Assembly (NCBI RefSeq): GCF_030867385.1
Contig: NZ_JAPFBJ010000003.1
Location: 310,001-374,000 of the forward strand
Source: Sphingobium sp. DEHP117
Lineage (GTDB): Bacteria; Pseudomonadota; Alphaproteobacteria; Sphingomonadales; Sphingomonadaceae
Direction of reading: 5' to 3'
DNA: 64,000 nt
Part shown: positions 8,720 to 17,779 of the stretch, piece by piece
Numbering within the stretch: the stretch's first letter is position 1
How the letters are laid out: every line of letters starts with the position of its first letter
Made by a program: the position numbers and the translations under genes
The notes under the pieces: generated by a model
Seen by the model: the letters and a program-made list of their open reading frames with translations, nothing else
What the model was told of the DNA's origin: nothing
Database searches by the model: none

Positions 8720-9871
8720 CTAGCGCAACCCAAGCCCGCGGGCGATAATCCCCCGTAGGATTTCCCGCGTTCCGCCCCGCAGTGAGAATGCCGGGGTAAT
8801 AGCCTCGGTATAGGCCAGCAGGCTCAGGAAGTCGCGAGTCGTCACATCATCTGGCGACATATCGACGAGGCTGCGCGCCACGTCGGGGATCGACTGTTCG
8901 AGAACCGCGCCCAGATCCTTGACGATAGTCGCATGCGGATTTGCGTTTTCGCCGTTCTCCAGCATTGCCGCAACGCCGCGCGACATGAAGCGCAGCGTCG
9001 CGATGTGGCTGACCAACCGACCTATGGCGATCTCGGCCGCCTCGCCCGCAGAGGTGCGCAGCAAATCGGCCAGTCCTTCAATCAAAGCCATCGAAGACAG
9101 GAATCTTTCAGGGCCGCTGCGCTCATACGCAAGCTCGTTCATCACCTGCTCCCACCCATTGCCCTCTTCGCCAACCAGCGCATCGGCAGGAACGAAGGCG
9201 TCCTGGAAGGTAACTTCGTTGAAATGGCGGTCGCCCGCGATGTCGGTGATTGGGCGGATTTCGATCCCGGGTAGCGACAGGTCAACGAGGAGCTGGCTCG
9301 TCCCCTTCTGCCGGTCTGCAGGGGTTCCGCTCGTACGGCAGAACAGAAGCATGGCATGCGCGTTATGGGCATTGGTGGTCCACAATTTTGTGCCATTGAC
9401 GCGGTAGCCACCCTCGACCGGCTCGGCTCGGGTCCGAACGGCGGCGAGGTCCGATCCCGCATCCGGCTCACTCATGCCAATGCAGGTATAAAACTCGCCC
9501 GCCGCGATGCGCGGGAGAAATTCCTGCTTCTGGCCTTCCGTACCATAACGCAGCAACAGCGGCCCACTTTGCCGGTCGGCGATCCAGTGCGCAGCGACCG
9601 GCGCACCTGCGGCAAGGCATTCCTCGATCACCACATAGCGTTCCGCATTGGAGCGTTCGTGGCCGCCATATTTTTTGGGCCAGGTCATTCCGATGAAGCC
9701 ACGCTCGCCCAGTTTCCGGCTGAACTCGGCATCGTATCCGGTCCACGACCTCGCGCGGATCACCGGGGACACACCAGCCAGTTCAGCTTCAAGAAAGGCC
9801 CGGATCTCCTTGCGCAGCGCCTCGGCCTTTTCGTTCTCGGGCGTGGCGGGATAGGTGACCAGAGCGTTCAT
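8720..9871 (-). CDS. Acyl-CoA dehydrogenase, subunit of a paired ACAD
   Basis: This is a 383-residue flavin-dependent acyl-CoA dehydrogenase starting at MNALVTYPA. The N-terminal frame is open further upstream, but that overlaps the previous gene. It carries GMSEPDAGSDLAA and KLWTTNAHNA (FAD-binding middle domain) and the motif AYERSGPERFLS. The C-terminal position that is Glu in medium-chain enzymes (YEGT) is Gly (RGGTREI), so the catalytic base is probably the Glu in AYERSG, as in steroid side-chain ACADs. Its ATG overlaps the stop of the upstream ACAD (ATGA, 9868-9871). Such coupled, unequal ACAD pairs form alpha2-beta2 enzymes in steroid-degrading bacteria. Confidence 0.88.
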   Translation of the reverse strand: MNALVTYPATPENEKAEALRKEIRAFLEAELAGVSPVIRARSWTGYDAEFSRKLGERGFIGMTWPKKYGGHERSNAERYVVIEECLAAGAPVAAHWIADRQSGPLLLRYGTEGQKQEFLPRIAAGEFYTCIGMSEPDAGSDLAAVRTRAEPVEGGYRVNGTKLWTTNAHNAHAMLLFCRTSGTPADRQKGTSQLLVDLSLPGIEIRPITDIAGDRHFNEVTFQDAFVPADALVGEEGNGWEQVMNELAYERSGPERFLSSMALIEGLADLLRTSAGEAAEIAIGRLVSHIATLRFMSRGVAAMLENGENANPHATIVKDLGAVLEQSIPDVARSLVDMSPDDVTTRDFLSLLAYTEAITPAFSLRGGTREILRGIIARGLGLR

Positions 9872-10932
9872 GCGGCTTCTCCCGCGTTTTTGGTTCGCGA
9901 CAGCGCCGGGCCTGTCAGCCATGACCACAGCGTCCCACCTGCCCCAAACGCGGCCTGGCCGAGCATCCGGTTCCACTCGCGCTCGGATCCATATTCGTTG
10001 CGCCAGGTCCATATCGCACGAGTAAACAGCTGCAGCCGATGTTCCTCGGTGAATCCGATCGCACCCAGCACCTGATGCGCAATGGCAGTAACCGGGGCAC
10101 TCGCCTCTCCGGCACGCGCCTTGGCGACAGCGGCGGACAAGACGGGCACAGTTGCGCCCCATTGCGAGGCAGCAAGGTCGCACGCCGCGTTGGCGGCGGC
10201 GGCCTCGTCGGCAAGGACGGCGAGCTGTTGCTGGATCGCCTGAAACTTGCCGAGCGGGCGTCCGAACTGCGTACGCTGGTTCACATAGTCGACCGCAATT
10301 TCGAGGATGGCGGCCATCGCGCCGGCCATCTCCAGCGCGCGGACCAGCGCCATCGCGGCGCGCACCGTCACGTCATCGAGCGAGGCGGGTCGGGCAGCTA
10401 CGGATCCATCCTCGAGCACTGTATCGATCGACAGGTCAGCGCGGGGCAGCCTGTTCCCATCCTGGACTGCCTTGGCCTCGAATGACCCTTTAGCCAGCGA
10501 GGCGACACGATCCCCGGCCAGAACGACCAGCGTCTCGGCATCTCGACCCCAGGGAACCCAGTGCCCGGTCGCGGACAGGCGGCCATCTTCGCCGATCGCC
10601 TCGGCAGGCAGTACAGCCAGCGTCGCCATCCCCTCCATCACCGACAGCCCGGCGCGCGCCATAATCCAGTTGGCCACCATCGTCTCGCCCAGGGGCACAG
10701 CCGCGCCATTGCGCGCGGAAATGCGTATCAGCTGCAACGCTTCGTAGGCGGAAAGACCGAAGCCGCCCTCTTCCTCGCTCAAAAGGGCGAGCGGCAGCCC
10801 CATATCGACGACCTGTTCCCAGATCGCGGCCACGTTACCCCCGTCGCGCGCAGCGCGCGCAGTCTTGTCCTCGCTATCGCTGCCGAACAGGCGGGCGGCG
10901 GCATCGGTCAGAAGGTCAAGCGTTTCGCTCAT
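9868..10932 (-). CDS. Acyl-CoA dehydrogenase, second subunit of a paired ACAD
   Basis: This 354-residue ACAD-family protein begins MSETLDLLTDAAARLFG. It keeps the N-terminal helical domain and the C-terminal four-helix bundle with RTQFGRPLGKFQAIQQQLA, but its central beta domain is short and lacks the classic SEPxAGSD FAD loop. This is typical of the non-catalytic or partly catalytic partner in heteromeric ACADs such as FadE28/FadE29-type pairs. The stop overlaps the start of the downstream ACAD by four bases, indicating equimolar translation. A longer upstream frame exists but runs through the enoyl-CoA hydratase gene and is spurious. Confidence 0.85.
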   Translation of the reverse strand: MSETLDLLTDAAARLFGSDSEDKTARAARDGGNVAAIWEQVVDMGLPLALLSEEEGGFGLSAYEALQLIRISARNGAAVPLGETMVANWIMARAGLSVMEGMATLAVLPAEAIGEDGRLSATGHWVPWGRDAETLVVLAGDRVASLAKGSFEAKAVQDGNRLPRADLSIDTVLEDGSVAARPASLDDVTVRAAMALVRALEMAGAMAAILEIAVDYVNQRTQFGRPLGKFQAIQQQLAVLADEAAAANAACDLAASQWGATVPVLSAAVAKARAGEASAPVTAIAHQVLGAIGFTEEHRLQLFTRAIWTWRNEYGSEREWNRMLGQAAFGAGGTLWSWLTGPALSRTKNAGEAA

Positions 10933-10943
10933 GTCACAAATCC

Positions 10944-11705
10944 TTACCTTCCCTGCCACACCGGCGCGCGCTTCTCGGCAAATGCGCGAGCACCCTCGCG
11001 TGCGTCTTGCGAAGCGAATACCGGGTCGCAGATCGGGTGCTGGCGGTCGAACATCTCTGCAAGAGTCCACCCCGGCGCCTCGGCCAGCACCTTCTTTGAT
11101 GCAGCCAGTGCCATCGGCCCGTTGGCGGCAATCGTGCGTGCCATCGCCTGGGCCTCGGCGAGAGCGGTTCCGGCGTCGACGATGCGATTGATCAGCCCAT
11201 ACCCGGCCAGCCTCTCGGCCGATACCATGTCGCCGGTCAGCACCAGTTCGGCGGCAATGCGCTGTGGCATCTGCCGGGGCAGTCGGACCAGCCCACCTGA
11301 CCGCGCGACCAGTCCGCGCTTCACTTCCGGCAATCCGCATTTGGCCTCGCGCGAGGCGATGATCAGATCGCAAGACAGGGCAAGCTCGAACCCGCCGGCA
11401 AGGGCGAAACCCTCGACCGCAGCGATCATCGGCTTTGTCAACGTGCGTTCGACGAGTCCGGCGAAACCGATCCCCGGCCACTTGACCTCCTCGTTGTTCA
11501 GAAAAGCCTTGAGGTCCAGACCGGCGCAGAACGTGCCACCATTTCCGGTGAGAATGCCCACTCGAATTTCATCATTGCTCTCGATCTCGTCGACCGCCGC
11601 GCGGATACCGCGGGCGACTTCGCCATTGACCGCATTGCGCGCCTCGGGCCGGTTGATCGCGATGGTCGCAATGCCGTCGGCTATGGTAAAGTCGATGCCT
11701 GCCAT
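10944..11705 (-). CDS. Enoyl-CoA hydratase/isomerase family protein
   Basis: This is a 253-residue crotonase-fold protein. The oxyanion-hole segments are NGGTFCAGLDLKAF and LAGGFELALSCD, and both usual acid/base residues are present (Glu in GGFELA and in GLPEVKRG), so it should be a working hydratase. The ATG at 11705 is preferred because GGGAG precedes it. An in-frame ATG at 11720 overlaps the stop of the upstream SDR gene. It lies inside the ACAD/SDR operon and fits the hydration step after dehydrogenation. Confidence 0.88.
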   Translation of the reverse strand: MAGIDFTIADGIATIAINRPEARNAVNGEVARGIRAAVDEIESNDEIRVGILTGNGGTFCAGLDLKAFLNNEEVKWPGIGFAGLVERTLTKPMIAAVEGFALAGGFELALSCDLIIASREAKCGLPEVKRGLVARSGGLVRLPRQMPQRIAAELVLTGDMVSAERLAGYGLINRIVDAGTALAEAQAMARTIAANGPMALAASKKVLAEAPGWTLAEMFDRQHPICDPVFASQDAREGARAFAEKRAPVWQGR

Positions 11706-11716
11706 AATCCGCTCCC

Positions 11717-12484
11717 TCATTTCGGCGGCATGCGGATCGCGCCGTCGAGGCGGACCGTTTCGCCGTTGAGCATTGGGTTCTCGAGCATGTGCGTGGCCAG
11801 CATCGCAAACTCGTCAGGTCGGCCAAGACGCGGGGGAAACGGCACATTTCCACCCAGCTTGGCCTTGATCTCGTCACCCAGCCGATCGAGGATCGGTGTG
11901 TCGAAGATGCCCGGCGCAATCGCGTTCACGCGGATGCCGCGCTGCGCCAGATCGCGCGCGGCGACCAAGGTCATGCCCACGATTCCTGCCTTGGACGATG
12001 CATAGGGCATTTGCCCGATCTGTCCCTCGAACGCCGCGACCGACGCGGTGAGCACGATCGAGCCACGCTCGCCGTTCGCATCGGGCTCGTTGGTGGCCAT
12101 GCGTTCGGCCGCCAGCCGCAGCACGTTGAAGGTCCCGATCAGGTTGAGCCGGACGATGCTCTCGAATGTCTCGAGCGAACCGGGTTTGCCTTCGCGGTCG
12201 AGCACACGCAGGGTTGCCCCACGCCCGGCGCAATGCACCATCGCGCGCAGCGTGCCCAGAGAGGCTGCGGTGTCTAGCGCGGTGCGGAACTGCACCTCGT
12301 CCTGTATGTCGGCTGCGCAGAAAGCAGCGGTGTCGCCGAATTCTGCGGCCAAGCTCTCGCCCGCCGAATTCGGCAGGTCGACGATCACCGCCTTGCCGCC
12401 TGCATCGAGCACGCGGCGTACCGTGGCGAGGCCCAACCCGCCAGCACCGCCCGTAACCAAGGTGACGTTGCCTGCAACCTGCAT
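11717..12484 (-). CDS. 3-hydroxyacyl-CoA dehydrogenase type 2-like SDR
   Basis: This is a 255-residue SDR resembling HSD17B10 (type 2 hydroxyacyl-CoA dehydrogenase). It has TGGAGGLG at 11-18, the NLIGTFNVLRLAAE helix, and S148, Y161 and K165 in the GQIGQMPYASSK block. Members of this group oxidise 3-hydroxyacyl-CoA, often branched or steroid-like. The ATG shares its first base with the stop of the upstream ACAD (TGATG). A GTG one codon earlier is possible. It sits between a hydratase and an ACAD, matching a complete beta-oxidation step. Confidence 0.86.
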   Translation of the reverse strand: MQVAGNVTLVTGGAGGLGLATVRRVLDAGGKAVIVDLPNSAGESLAAEFGDTAAFCAADIQDEVQFRTALDTAASLGTLRAMVHCAGRGATLRVLDREGKPGSLETFESIVRLNLIGTFNVLRLAAERMATNEPDANGERGSIVLTASVAAFEGQIGQMPYASSKAGIVGMTLVAARDLAQRGIRVNAIAPGIFDTPILDRLGDEIKAKLGGNVPFPPRLGRPDEFAMLATHMLENPMLNGETVRLDGAIRMPPK

Positions 12485-13773
12485 CACGCCTCCCCCTTCA
12501 CTTCGGCAAGCGCTTCACCATACTGCGCCATGGCAGCCTCGCGCCGCCGCAGCAGGTGATAGTCGGGGAACTGCACCTCGTCGGGCTCCACGCCCTTGAG
12601 TAGCTCGCGGGCCACCGTGATTTCATGCACCTCGGTCGGGCCGTCGGCCAGCGCCAAATAATAGGATTCGATCACCCACTGGGCGAAGGGCATCTCCGTC
12701 GACAAGCCCAGCGAACCGTGGATGTGCAGTGCGTTGCCGGCGATGTCGTGCATCACCTTGGGCATGGCGAACTTCACTGCGGCAATGTCTTTGCGGACCT
12801 TGTAGTAATCGCCTTCCTTGTCAATTTTCCACGCGGTTTGCAGCACGAGCAGGCGAAACTGTTCCAGTTGCACCCACGACTGAGCGATCTTTTGCTGCAC
12901 CAGCTGCTTGCGCGACAGCGACTCGCCCTTGGTCGTCCGCGACACGGCGCGCCGCTTCATATAGTCGAGCGCCTTGCGGGCCTTCGCGATCGTGCGCATC
13001 GCATGATGGATACGCCCGCCACCCAGTCGCGTCTGCGCCACCCTGAAGCCCTGCCCCGGACTGCCCAGCATATGGTCTGCCGGAACGCGCACATTCTCGT
13101 AGCGCACATAGCCATGCGTCGGATGTGCATTCCCATAACCCACATCGCGCATCACCGTCAGGCCCGGCGTGCTGGCGGGCACAATCAGACACGAAATCGA
13201 GTCGTGCGGCTTGGCGTCGAATTCGCTCTTCGCCATGACCAGGAAGAACTCGGCGGTGCTTGCGTTGGTGGAGAACCATTTCTCACCGTTCAGCACCCAT
13301 TCGTCGCCCTCGCGCACGGCGGTCGTGTCGATCAGAAGCGGATCAGCCCCGCCCTGCGGCTCGGTCATCGAAAAGCACGATACGATATCGCCATTGAGCA
13401 GCGGCTGGAGATACCGCGCCTTTTGATCTTCGGTGCCGAAGCGGGCGAGGATTTCGGCGTTGCCGCTGTCGGGCGCCTGATTGCCGAAGACAATGGGACC
13501 GAACTTGGCCGCACCGATGATCTCGTTCATCAGGGCCAGCTTGACCTGGCCGTAGCCCTTGCCGCCCAGTTCGGGGCCAAGATGACAGGCCCACAGGCCG
13601 CGCCTGCGCACTTCGTGCTGAAGCGGAGGCACCAGCTTGCGGTTGGCGGGATTGGTCACGTCGAACGGATTTTCGAGCACGAAATCGAGTGGCGCAACCT
13701 TCTCCTCGACGAACCGCTCGATCCAGTCGAGTTCCTGCTGGAAATCAGGGTCGGTTTCGAAACTCCACGTCAT
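12484..13773 (-). CDS. Acyl-CoA dehydrogenase (FadE2/ACAD11-like)
   Basis: This is a 429-residue ACAD starting at MTWSFETDPDFQQELDWIE. Longer than medium-chain enzymes, it has SMTEPQGGADPLL (FAD loop), GEKWFSTNAS and RRAVSRTTKGESLSRKQLVQQ, which resemble ACAD10/ACAD11 and mycobacterial FadE2 proteins. The adjacent phosphotransferase-family gene supports this, because ACAD11 fuses these two domains. The stop overlaps the next SDR start by one base. ACAD11-type enzymes process 4-hydroxyacyl-CoAs after phosphorylation, which is a possible but unproven role here. Confidence 0.86.
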   Translation of the reverse strand: MTWSFETDPDFQQELDWIERFVEEKVAPLDFVLENPFDVTNPANRKLVPPLQHEVRRRGLWACHLGPELGGKGYGQVKLALMNEIIGAAKFGPIVFGNQAPDSGNAEILARFGTEDQKARYLQPLLNGDIVSCFSMTEPQGGADPLLIDTTAVREGDEWVLNGEKWFSTNASTAEFFLVMAKSEFDAKPHDSISCLIVPASTPGLTVMRDVGYGNAHPTHGYVRYENVRVPADHMLGSPGQGFRVAQTRLGGGRIHHAMRTIAKARKALDYMKRRAVSRTTKGESLSRKQLVQQKIAQSWVQLEQFRLLVLQTAWKIDKEGDYYKVRKDIAAVKFAMPKVMHDIAGNALHIHGSLGLSTEMPFAQWVIESYYLALADGPTEVHEITVARELLKGVEPDEVQFPDYHLLRRREAAMAQYGEALAEVKGEA

Positions 13774-13804
13774 ATCTTCGGTCCTCGTTAGGAAGTCGTC
13801 ATTG

Positions 13805-14854
13805 TCAGTTCGCGCCAACTGTTGCGGCAGCCCGCGCAATGAGCCCCACGGCAGATGCGTGGAGACGGCGGGCAACAGTCATCTCGGCCAGCCCCGAACA
13901 GGCGCGGGCGTAGGTGCCCTCAAGGATGAGGGCGAATTTGTAGCAGGCCAACACCTCGAACCAGGGCAGCGCATCCATCGACCGCCCGGTGCGCTCGGCA
14001 TAGCGATCAACCAGCTGAATAGCCGAAGGCCAGCCGTCCCACGGCTCGACCTTCAGGCTGAGCAGGCCGATGTTGTTGGCATCGGGCCAGGCCGTGGTCA
14101 GCCGCGCCAGATCGAGCAGCGGATCGCCGAGCGTCGCCATCTCCCAGTCGAGAATCGCGGCCAGGCCCGGCGCGTCTCGGCGGTAAAGTACGTTGGCGAC
14201 GTGATAGTCGCCATGCATCAGACCGGGCTTGAAATCGTCCGGCAGGTGGTCGTCGAGCCACCGACCGATCCGATCGACCGGGCCCAGCTCGGCAGGGCCG
14301 GGCCAGCCATCATACTGGGCATAGCCTTCCAGCTGCGAAGCCCAGCGTTCGACCTGACGTTCGAGATAGCCGTCGAGTCTGCCCAGCCCTTCCAATCGCC
14401 CGTCCGGCGGAACCTGCGCGATGGCGGCGATCCCGTCGACCAGCGCAAGCCCCATCGCATGGCGATACTCGGGTGAAGTGCCGGCCGCACCCGGCATCTC
14501 CTCGACGGCGTTGAACCCGTCCACCTCGTCGGTCACCACGAAAGGCCCGCCGATGATCGCCGTGTCCTCGCTGAACCCCACAAAGCGCGGATGTGGCACA
14601 TCACTGCCCGCCAGTGCGGAAAGAACCTTGGCCTCGCGCGCGACCAGCTTGGCAGCGGCAGCACTACCAACCGGCGGGCTGCGGAGCACAAGATTGCGGT
14701 TGTCGAAGCTGAACCGCAGGATCAGATTCTGGGTGCCCCCGGTTAAAACGCGCACTTCGCGGATGTCGCCTGCGCCCGCGCCAATGTCGGCCAGCCAAGC
14801 GGCCAGCGCATCGCAATCGAGTGCGTCGGCACGGTGCGGGGCAGCCGCTTTCAT
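13805..14854 (-). CDS. Aminoglycoside-phosphotransferase-fold kinase (ACAD11 N-domain-like)
   Basis: This is a 349-residue APH-family protein starting MKAAAPHRAD. The catalytic loop HGDYHVANVLY and the metal loop LDWEMATLGDPLLDLA are intact, so it is a likely active kinase. In ACAD10/11 this domain phosphorylates the 4-hydroxyl of 4-hydroxyacyl-CoA so that it can be eliminated. Here it precedes an ACAD11-like gene with a 31-base gap. It is coupled to the upstream enoyl-CoA hydratase through TGATG at 14854. The longer open frame upstream lies within that hydratase gene and is not used. Confidence 0.85.
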   Translation of the reverse strand: MKAAAPHRADALDCDALAAWLADIGAGAGDIREVRVLTGGTQNLILRFSFDNRNLVLRSPPVGSAAAAKLVAREAKVLSALAGSDVPHPRFVGFSEDTAIIGGPFVVTDEVDGFNAVEEMPGAAGTSPEYRHAMGLALVDGIAAIAQVPPDGRLEGLGRLDGYLERQVERWASQLEGYAQYDGWPGPAELGPVDRIGRWLDDHLPDDFKPGLMHGDYHVANVLYRRDAPGLAAILDWEMATLGDPLLDLARLTTAWPDANNIGLLSLKVEPWDGWPSAIQLVDRYAERTGRSMDALPWFEVLACYKFALILEGTYARACSGLAEMTVARRLHASAVGLIARAAATVGAN

Positions 14855-15660
14855 CAGTCGTCCGTAGGCGGATATTGCGACCACTCCGGACGGCGACGTT
14901 CGAGGAAGGCGTTCGCACCCTCTTTCATATCGTCGCCAAAGAAGAACGGCAGATTGAGAAACTGCGCGGCATCCAATGCCTGATGGGCGGGCATGTCGGA
15001 CAGGAGTGTAAAGGCACGGCGGCCCAGCGCTATGGCGGTGGGCGCGACTGCGGCGAACCGCTTGGCGTAACGCTCGACTTCGGCCCACATCTCCTCGCGG
15101 TCGACAGCAACGCGGTTGACGAAACCTATGCGCCACGCCTCGTCGGCGTCGATAGGATCGCCCGTAAGCATCATGTCGAGCAGGATCTTGCGCGGGATCG
15201 CCCGAGCCAGATGCGCCACGATGATCATGGGAAACAGGCCGACCTTGGCCTCAGGTACCGCAAAGGTCGCGCCGCGCAGCGCGACGATTACGTCGCACAT
15301 CCCCGCCAGGCCCATGCCGCCCGCCGACGCAGGGCCGTTCACAGCCGCAATCACCGGCTTGTCGGCCTTCAGCATAAGCTGGTGCATTTCGACGATGGCG
15401 GCAGGCCAGTGCCACGCCTCGACCGGTGACATTTCCTGAAATGCAGCCATCTGCTTCAGGTCGCCACCTGCACAAAAGGCGTCGCCCTCACCACTGATCA
15501 CGACCGACCGCACTTCCGGATCGGCAAAATGATGCTTCAGCCCTGCAAGGATTTCGCCCGAGGTCACCTTGTCCATAGGGTTGCGGGCTTCCGGGCGATT
15601 CAGGATAATCCGCCCCAGCGTCCCCTGACGATCGACAATGATGTTACGATGGATCGTCAT
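14854..15660 (-). CDS. Enoyl-CoA hydratase/isomerase family protein
   Basis: This is a 268-residue crotonase-fold protein with GEGDAFCAGGDLKQM and ASAGGMGLAGMCD. The first acid/base position, Glu in ordinary hydratases (GGxEL), is Gly here, while the second Glu is kept (AVPEAKVGLFP). It may therefore be an isomerase, a lyase-like crotonase or a hydratase with altered chemistry. It follows the ADP-forming ligase gene by four bases and is coupled to the kinase gene downstream. Confidence 0.85.
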   Translation of the reverse strand: MTIHRNIIVDRQGTLGRIILNRPEARNPMDKVTSGEILAGLKHHFADPEVRSVVISGEGDAFCAGGDLKQMAAFQEMSPVEAWHWPAAIVEMHQLMLKADKPVIAAVNGPASAGGMGLAGMCDVIVALRGATFAVPEAKVGLFPMIIVAHLARAIPRKILLDMMLTGDPIDADEAWRIGFVNRVAVDREEMWAEVERYAKRFAAVAPTAIALGRRAFTLLSDMPAHQALDAAQFLNLPFFFGDDMKEGANAFLERRRPEWSQYPPTDD

Positions 15661-15664
15661 CTGT

Positions 15665-17779
15665 TCAGCCCCGCCCGATAAGCAGGGTGTCGACCACGCG
15701 AACGCCCTGTCCCTCGTTCATCACCAGCACCGGGTTGAGGTCAGCCTCGGCGAGCCAACCGGCTTCCTGCGCAGCAAAGCGCGAGAAGCTGGCGATGGTT
15801 TGCGCAAAGGCTTCCTTGTCGGCTTTGGGCGCTCCACGGAAGCCGTCGAGCATCACCGCCGATTTGAGCGACGCGATCATTTCGCGCGCTTCCCCTGCGC
15901 TCACCGGGCACGGCCGGATGACTGCGTCCTTCATCAGTTCGGTAAAGATGCCGCCCGCGCCGACCACGACGAAGGCACCCATGTCGGGATCGACCTGAGC
16001 GCCGAGGATCATCTCCACCCCGCCCACGACCTGTTCCTGGACTAGCACACCGTCGGCATCGGCATCGGCAAGATATTCGCGCGCGCTCGCCATGATCTCA
16101 TCGAAGGCCTTGCCCACAGCATCGCCATCGGCCAGATTAAGCTTCACTCCGCCCGCCTCGGTCTTGTGCGCGATACGTTCCGACACGACCTTGAGCACCA
16201 CGGGAAAACCGATCCGTCCGGCCGCCGCAATTGCCTCCTCTCGGGTTGCAGCAAACGCTTCTCCGACCAGACGCACCCCCGCGTCCGTCAGCATAGCCTT
16301 GCCTGCGGCATCGGGAACGACACCCGTAAAGCTGCGATCGCTGCGCGCGGGAGTTGGTTCGCGGCTCCGGATCTTGCGCGCCTGCTGGAAAGCTGACCAG
16401 TCGGCCAGCTTCCGGCAAGCACTGTAGAGATCGTTGAGGTTCGCGAAGGTCGGAATATTGTGCGCTGCGTAAGCGGCGGCTTCCTCGCCGACGATCTCAC
16501 CGTCCATCGCATAGATGGCGAGCGGCTTGTTGCAGTCCTTGTGCGATGCTTCACCCAGCATGCGCGCCGCCTCGATGCTGGCCCGCGCAGTCAGATGTTT
16601 GCGCGCAAACACGATGGTTCCCAGCGCGTCCTCTTCGCTGAAGCCTTCGTAGACCTGGAGCGCAAGACCCGGGTTGCTGGCTATCTCGCCGGTCAGGTCG
16701 CAGGGGTTGAAGCCCTTGCCGAACTGCAGCGCACTGGTCAACCGTTGTTCGACAGCATCGCTGATGGCGGGAACGGGCACGCCCACCTCGCCTGCCTTGT
16801 CAGCCAGAGTGCCGGCCTGTCCGCCCGACACCGACATGATTCCCACCCCCGCGGTATGCGGCGCGCCCTGGCTCAGGAACAGCTTAGCCACGGCAACGAG
16901 TTCACTCAGCTCACTCACGCGGATCACCCCGCGCGCGGCGAACATCGCGTCGTACAGCGCGTCAGCCCCAGCAAGGGCGCCCGTGTGCGCAGCGGCGCGA
17001 CGTGCGCCTTCCTGTGACCGGCCGACCTTGATCAGGACGATCGGTTTGCCCAGTTCGGCAGCCAGATCGGCGACCTTGAGGAAATCATCCGGCTTGCGGA
17101 TCGACTCCACGAACGAGAGGATGATCTTGATGTTGGGGTCCTGCACCATGACCGACATGTAATCGGCAAGGCCAAGGTCGACCTCGTTACCGCCGCTGAC
17201 GACCATGCGGCAACCGATACCCTCCTGCTTGAGCCGGATCATCAGCGAGCTCGAGGTAGCCCCGCTCTGCGTCACCAGCCCGACCGGCCCGGGTGCCATC
17301 GCATCGGCATAAAGAGGTTGGATCGAACCGATCGCGCCATTAGTCAGGTTGGCGAATCCGTCGGTATTGGGGCCAACGATGCGCATGCCCCTGGCGGTTG
17401 CGTTCTCCACCATGCGGCGCTGAATCTCCACGCCCTCGGGGCCCATCTCGCCCAGGCCCTGCGTCGGAAGCACCACGGTCTTAACCCCTGCCTCCGCACA
17501 TTGGGCGACCGCAGCGGGCGTCATTGTGGCATTCAGAACCACAACCGCAACGTCGATCGGTTTTCCAATGGACGCGATGTCGGGATAACACTTCATCCCT
17601 TCGAGCTCATCACGCGAAGGATTGACCGGGTAAATCTCGCCGTCAAAACCCTTCGTCGCTACCAGATGCAGCGGCCACCAGCTGAGCGCACCTTCGCGTG
17701 ACGATGCGCCGACGACGGCAATCGATTTGGGATTGAACATCCGCAGGACCGCGTCCTCGGAGCCGAGGAGCTTATCCAT
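15665..17779 (-). CDS. Acyl-CoA ligase (ADP-forming), fused alpha/beta
   Basis: This is a 704-residue NDP-forming acyl-CoA synthetase starting MDKLLGSED. It has an N-terminal CoA-binding Rossmann domain (VVGASSREG), succinyl-CoA-ligase-like domains with the phospho-His segment AAAHTGALAGADALYD, and a C-terminal ATP-grasp domain (FPVVLKVVSERIAHKTEAGGV). It converts a carboxylic acid, CoA and ATP to acyl-CoA, ADP and phosphate. It is the only CoA-ligase candidate in the island and so the likely activation step. Its start overlaps the stop of the upstream ACAD by eight bases. Confidence 0.9.
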   Translation of the reverse strand: MDKLLGSEDAVLRMFNPKSIAVVGASSREGALSWWPLHLVATKGFDGEIYPVNPSRDELEGMKCYPDIASIGKPIDVAVVVLNATMTPAAVAQCAEAGVKTVVLPTQGLGEMGPEGVEIQRRMVENATARGMRIVGPNTDGFANLTNGAIGSIQPLYADAMAPGPVGLVTQSGATSSSLMIRLKQEGIGCRMVVSGGNEVDLGLADYMSVMVQDPNIKIILSFVESIRKPDDFLKVADLAAELGKPIVLIKVGRSQEGARRAAAHTGALAGADALYDAMFAARGVIRVSELSELVAVAKLFLSQGAPHTAGVGIMSVSGGQAGTLADKAGEVGVPVPAISDAVEQRLTSALQFGKGFNPCDLTGEIASNPGLALQVYEGFSEEDALGTIVFARKHLTARASIEAARMLGEASHKDCNKPLAIYAMDGEIVGEEAAAYAAHNIPTFANLNDLYSACRKLADWSAFQQARKIRSREPTPARSDRSFTGVVPDAAGKAMLTDAGVRLVGEAFAATREEAIAAAGRIGFPVVLKVVSERIAHKTEAGGVKLNLADGDAVGKAFDEIMASAREYLADADADGVLVQEQVVGGVEMILGAQVDPDMGAFVVVGAGGIFTELMKDAVIRPCPVSAGEAREMIASLKSAVMLDGFRGAPKADKEAFAQTIASFSRFAAQEAGWLAEADLNPVLVMNEGQGVRVVDTLLIGRG

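Noticed and set aside
9872-11481. N-terminal extensions of the two ACAD open frames
   Set aside because: The extra residues overlap the neighbouring coding genes in another frame and lie before the family's normal N-terminus, so the internal ATGs were used.
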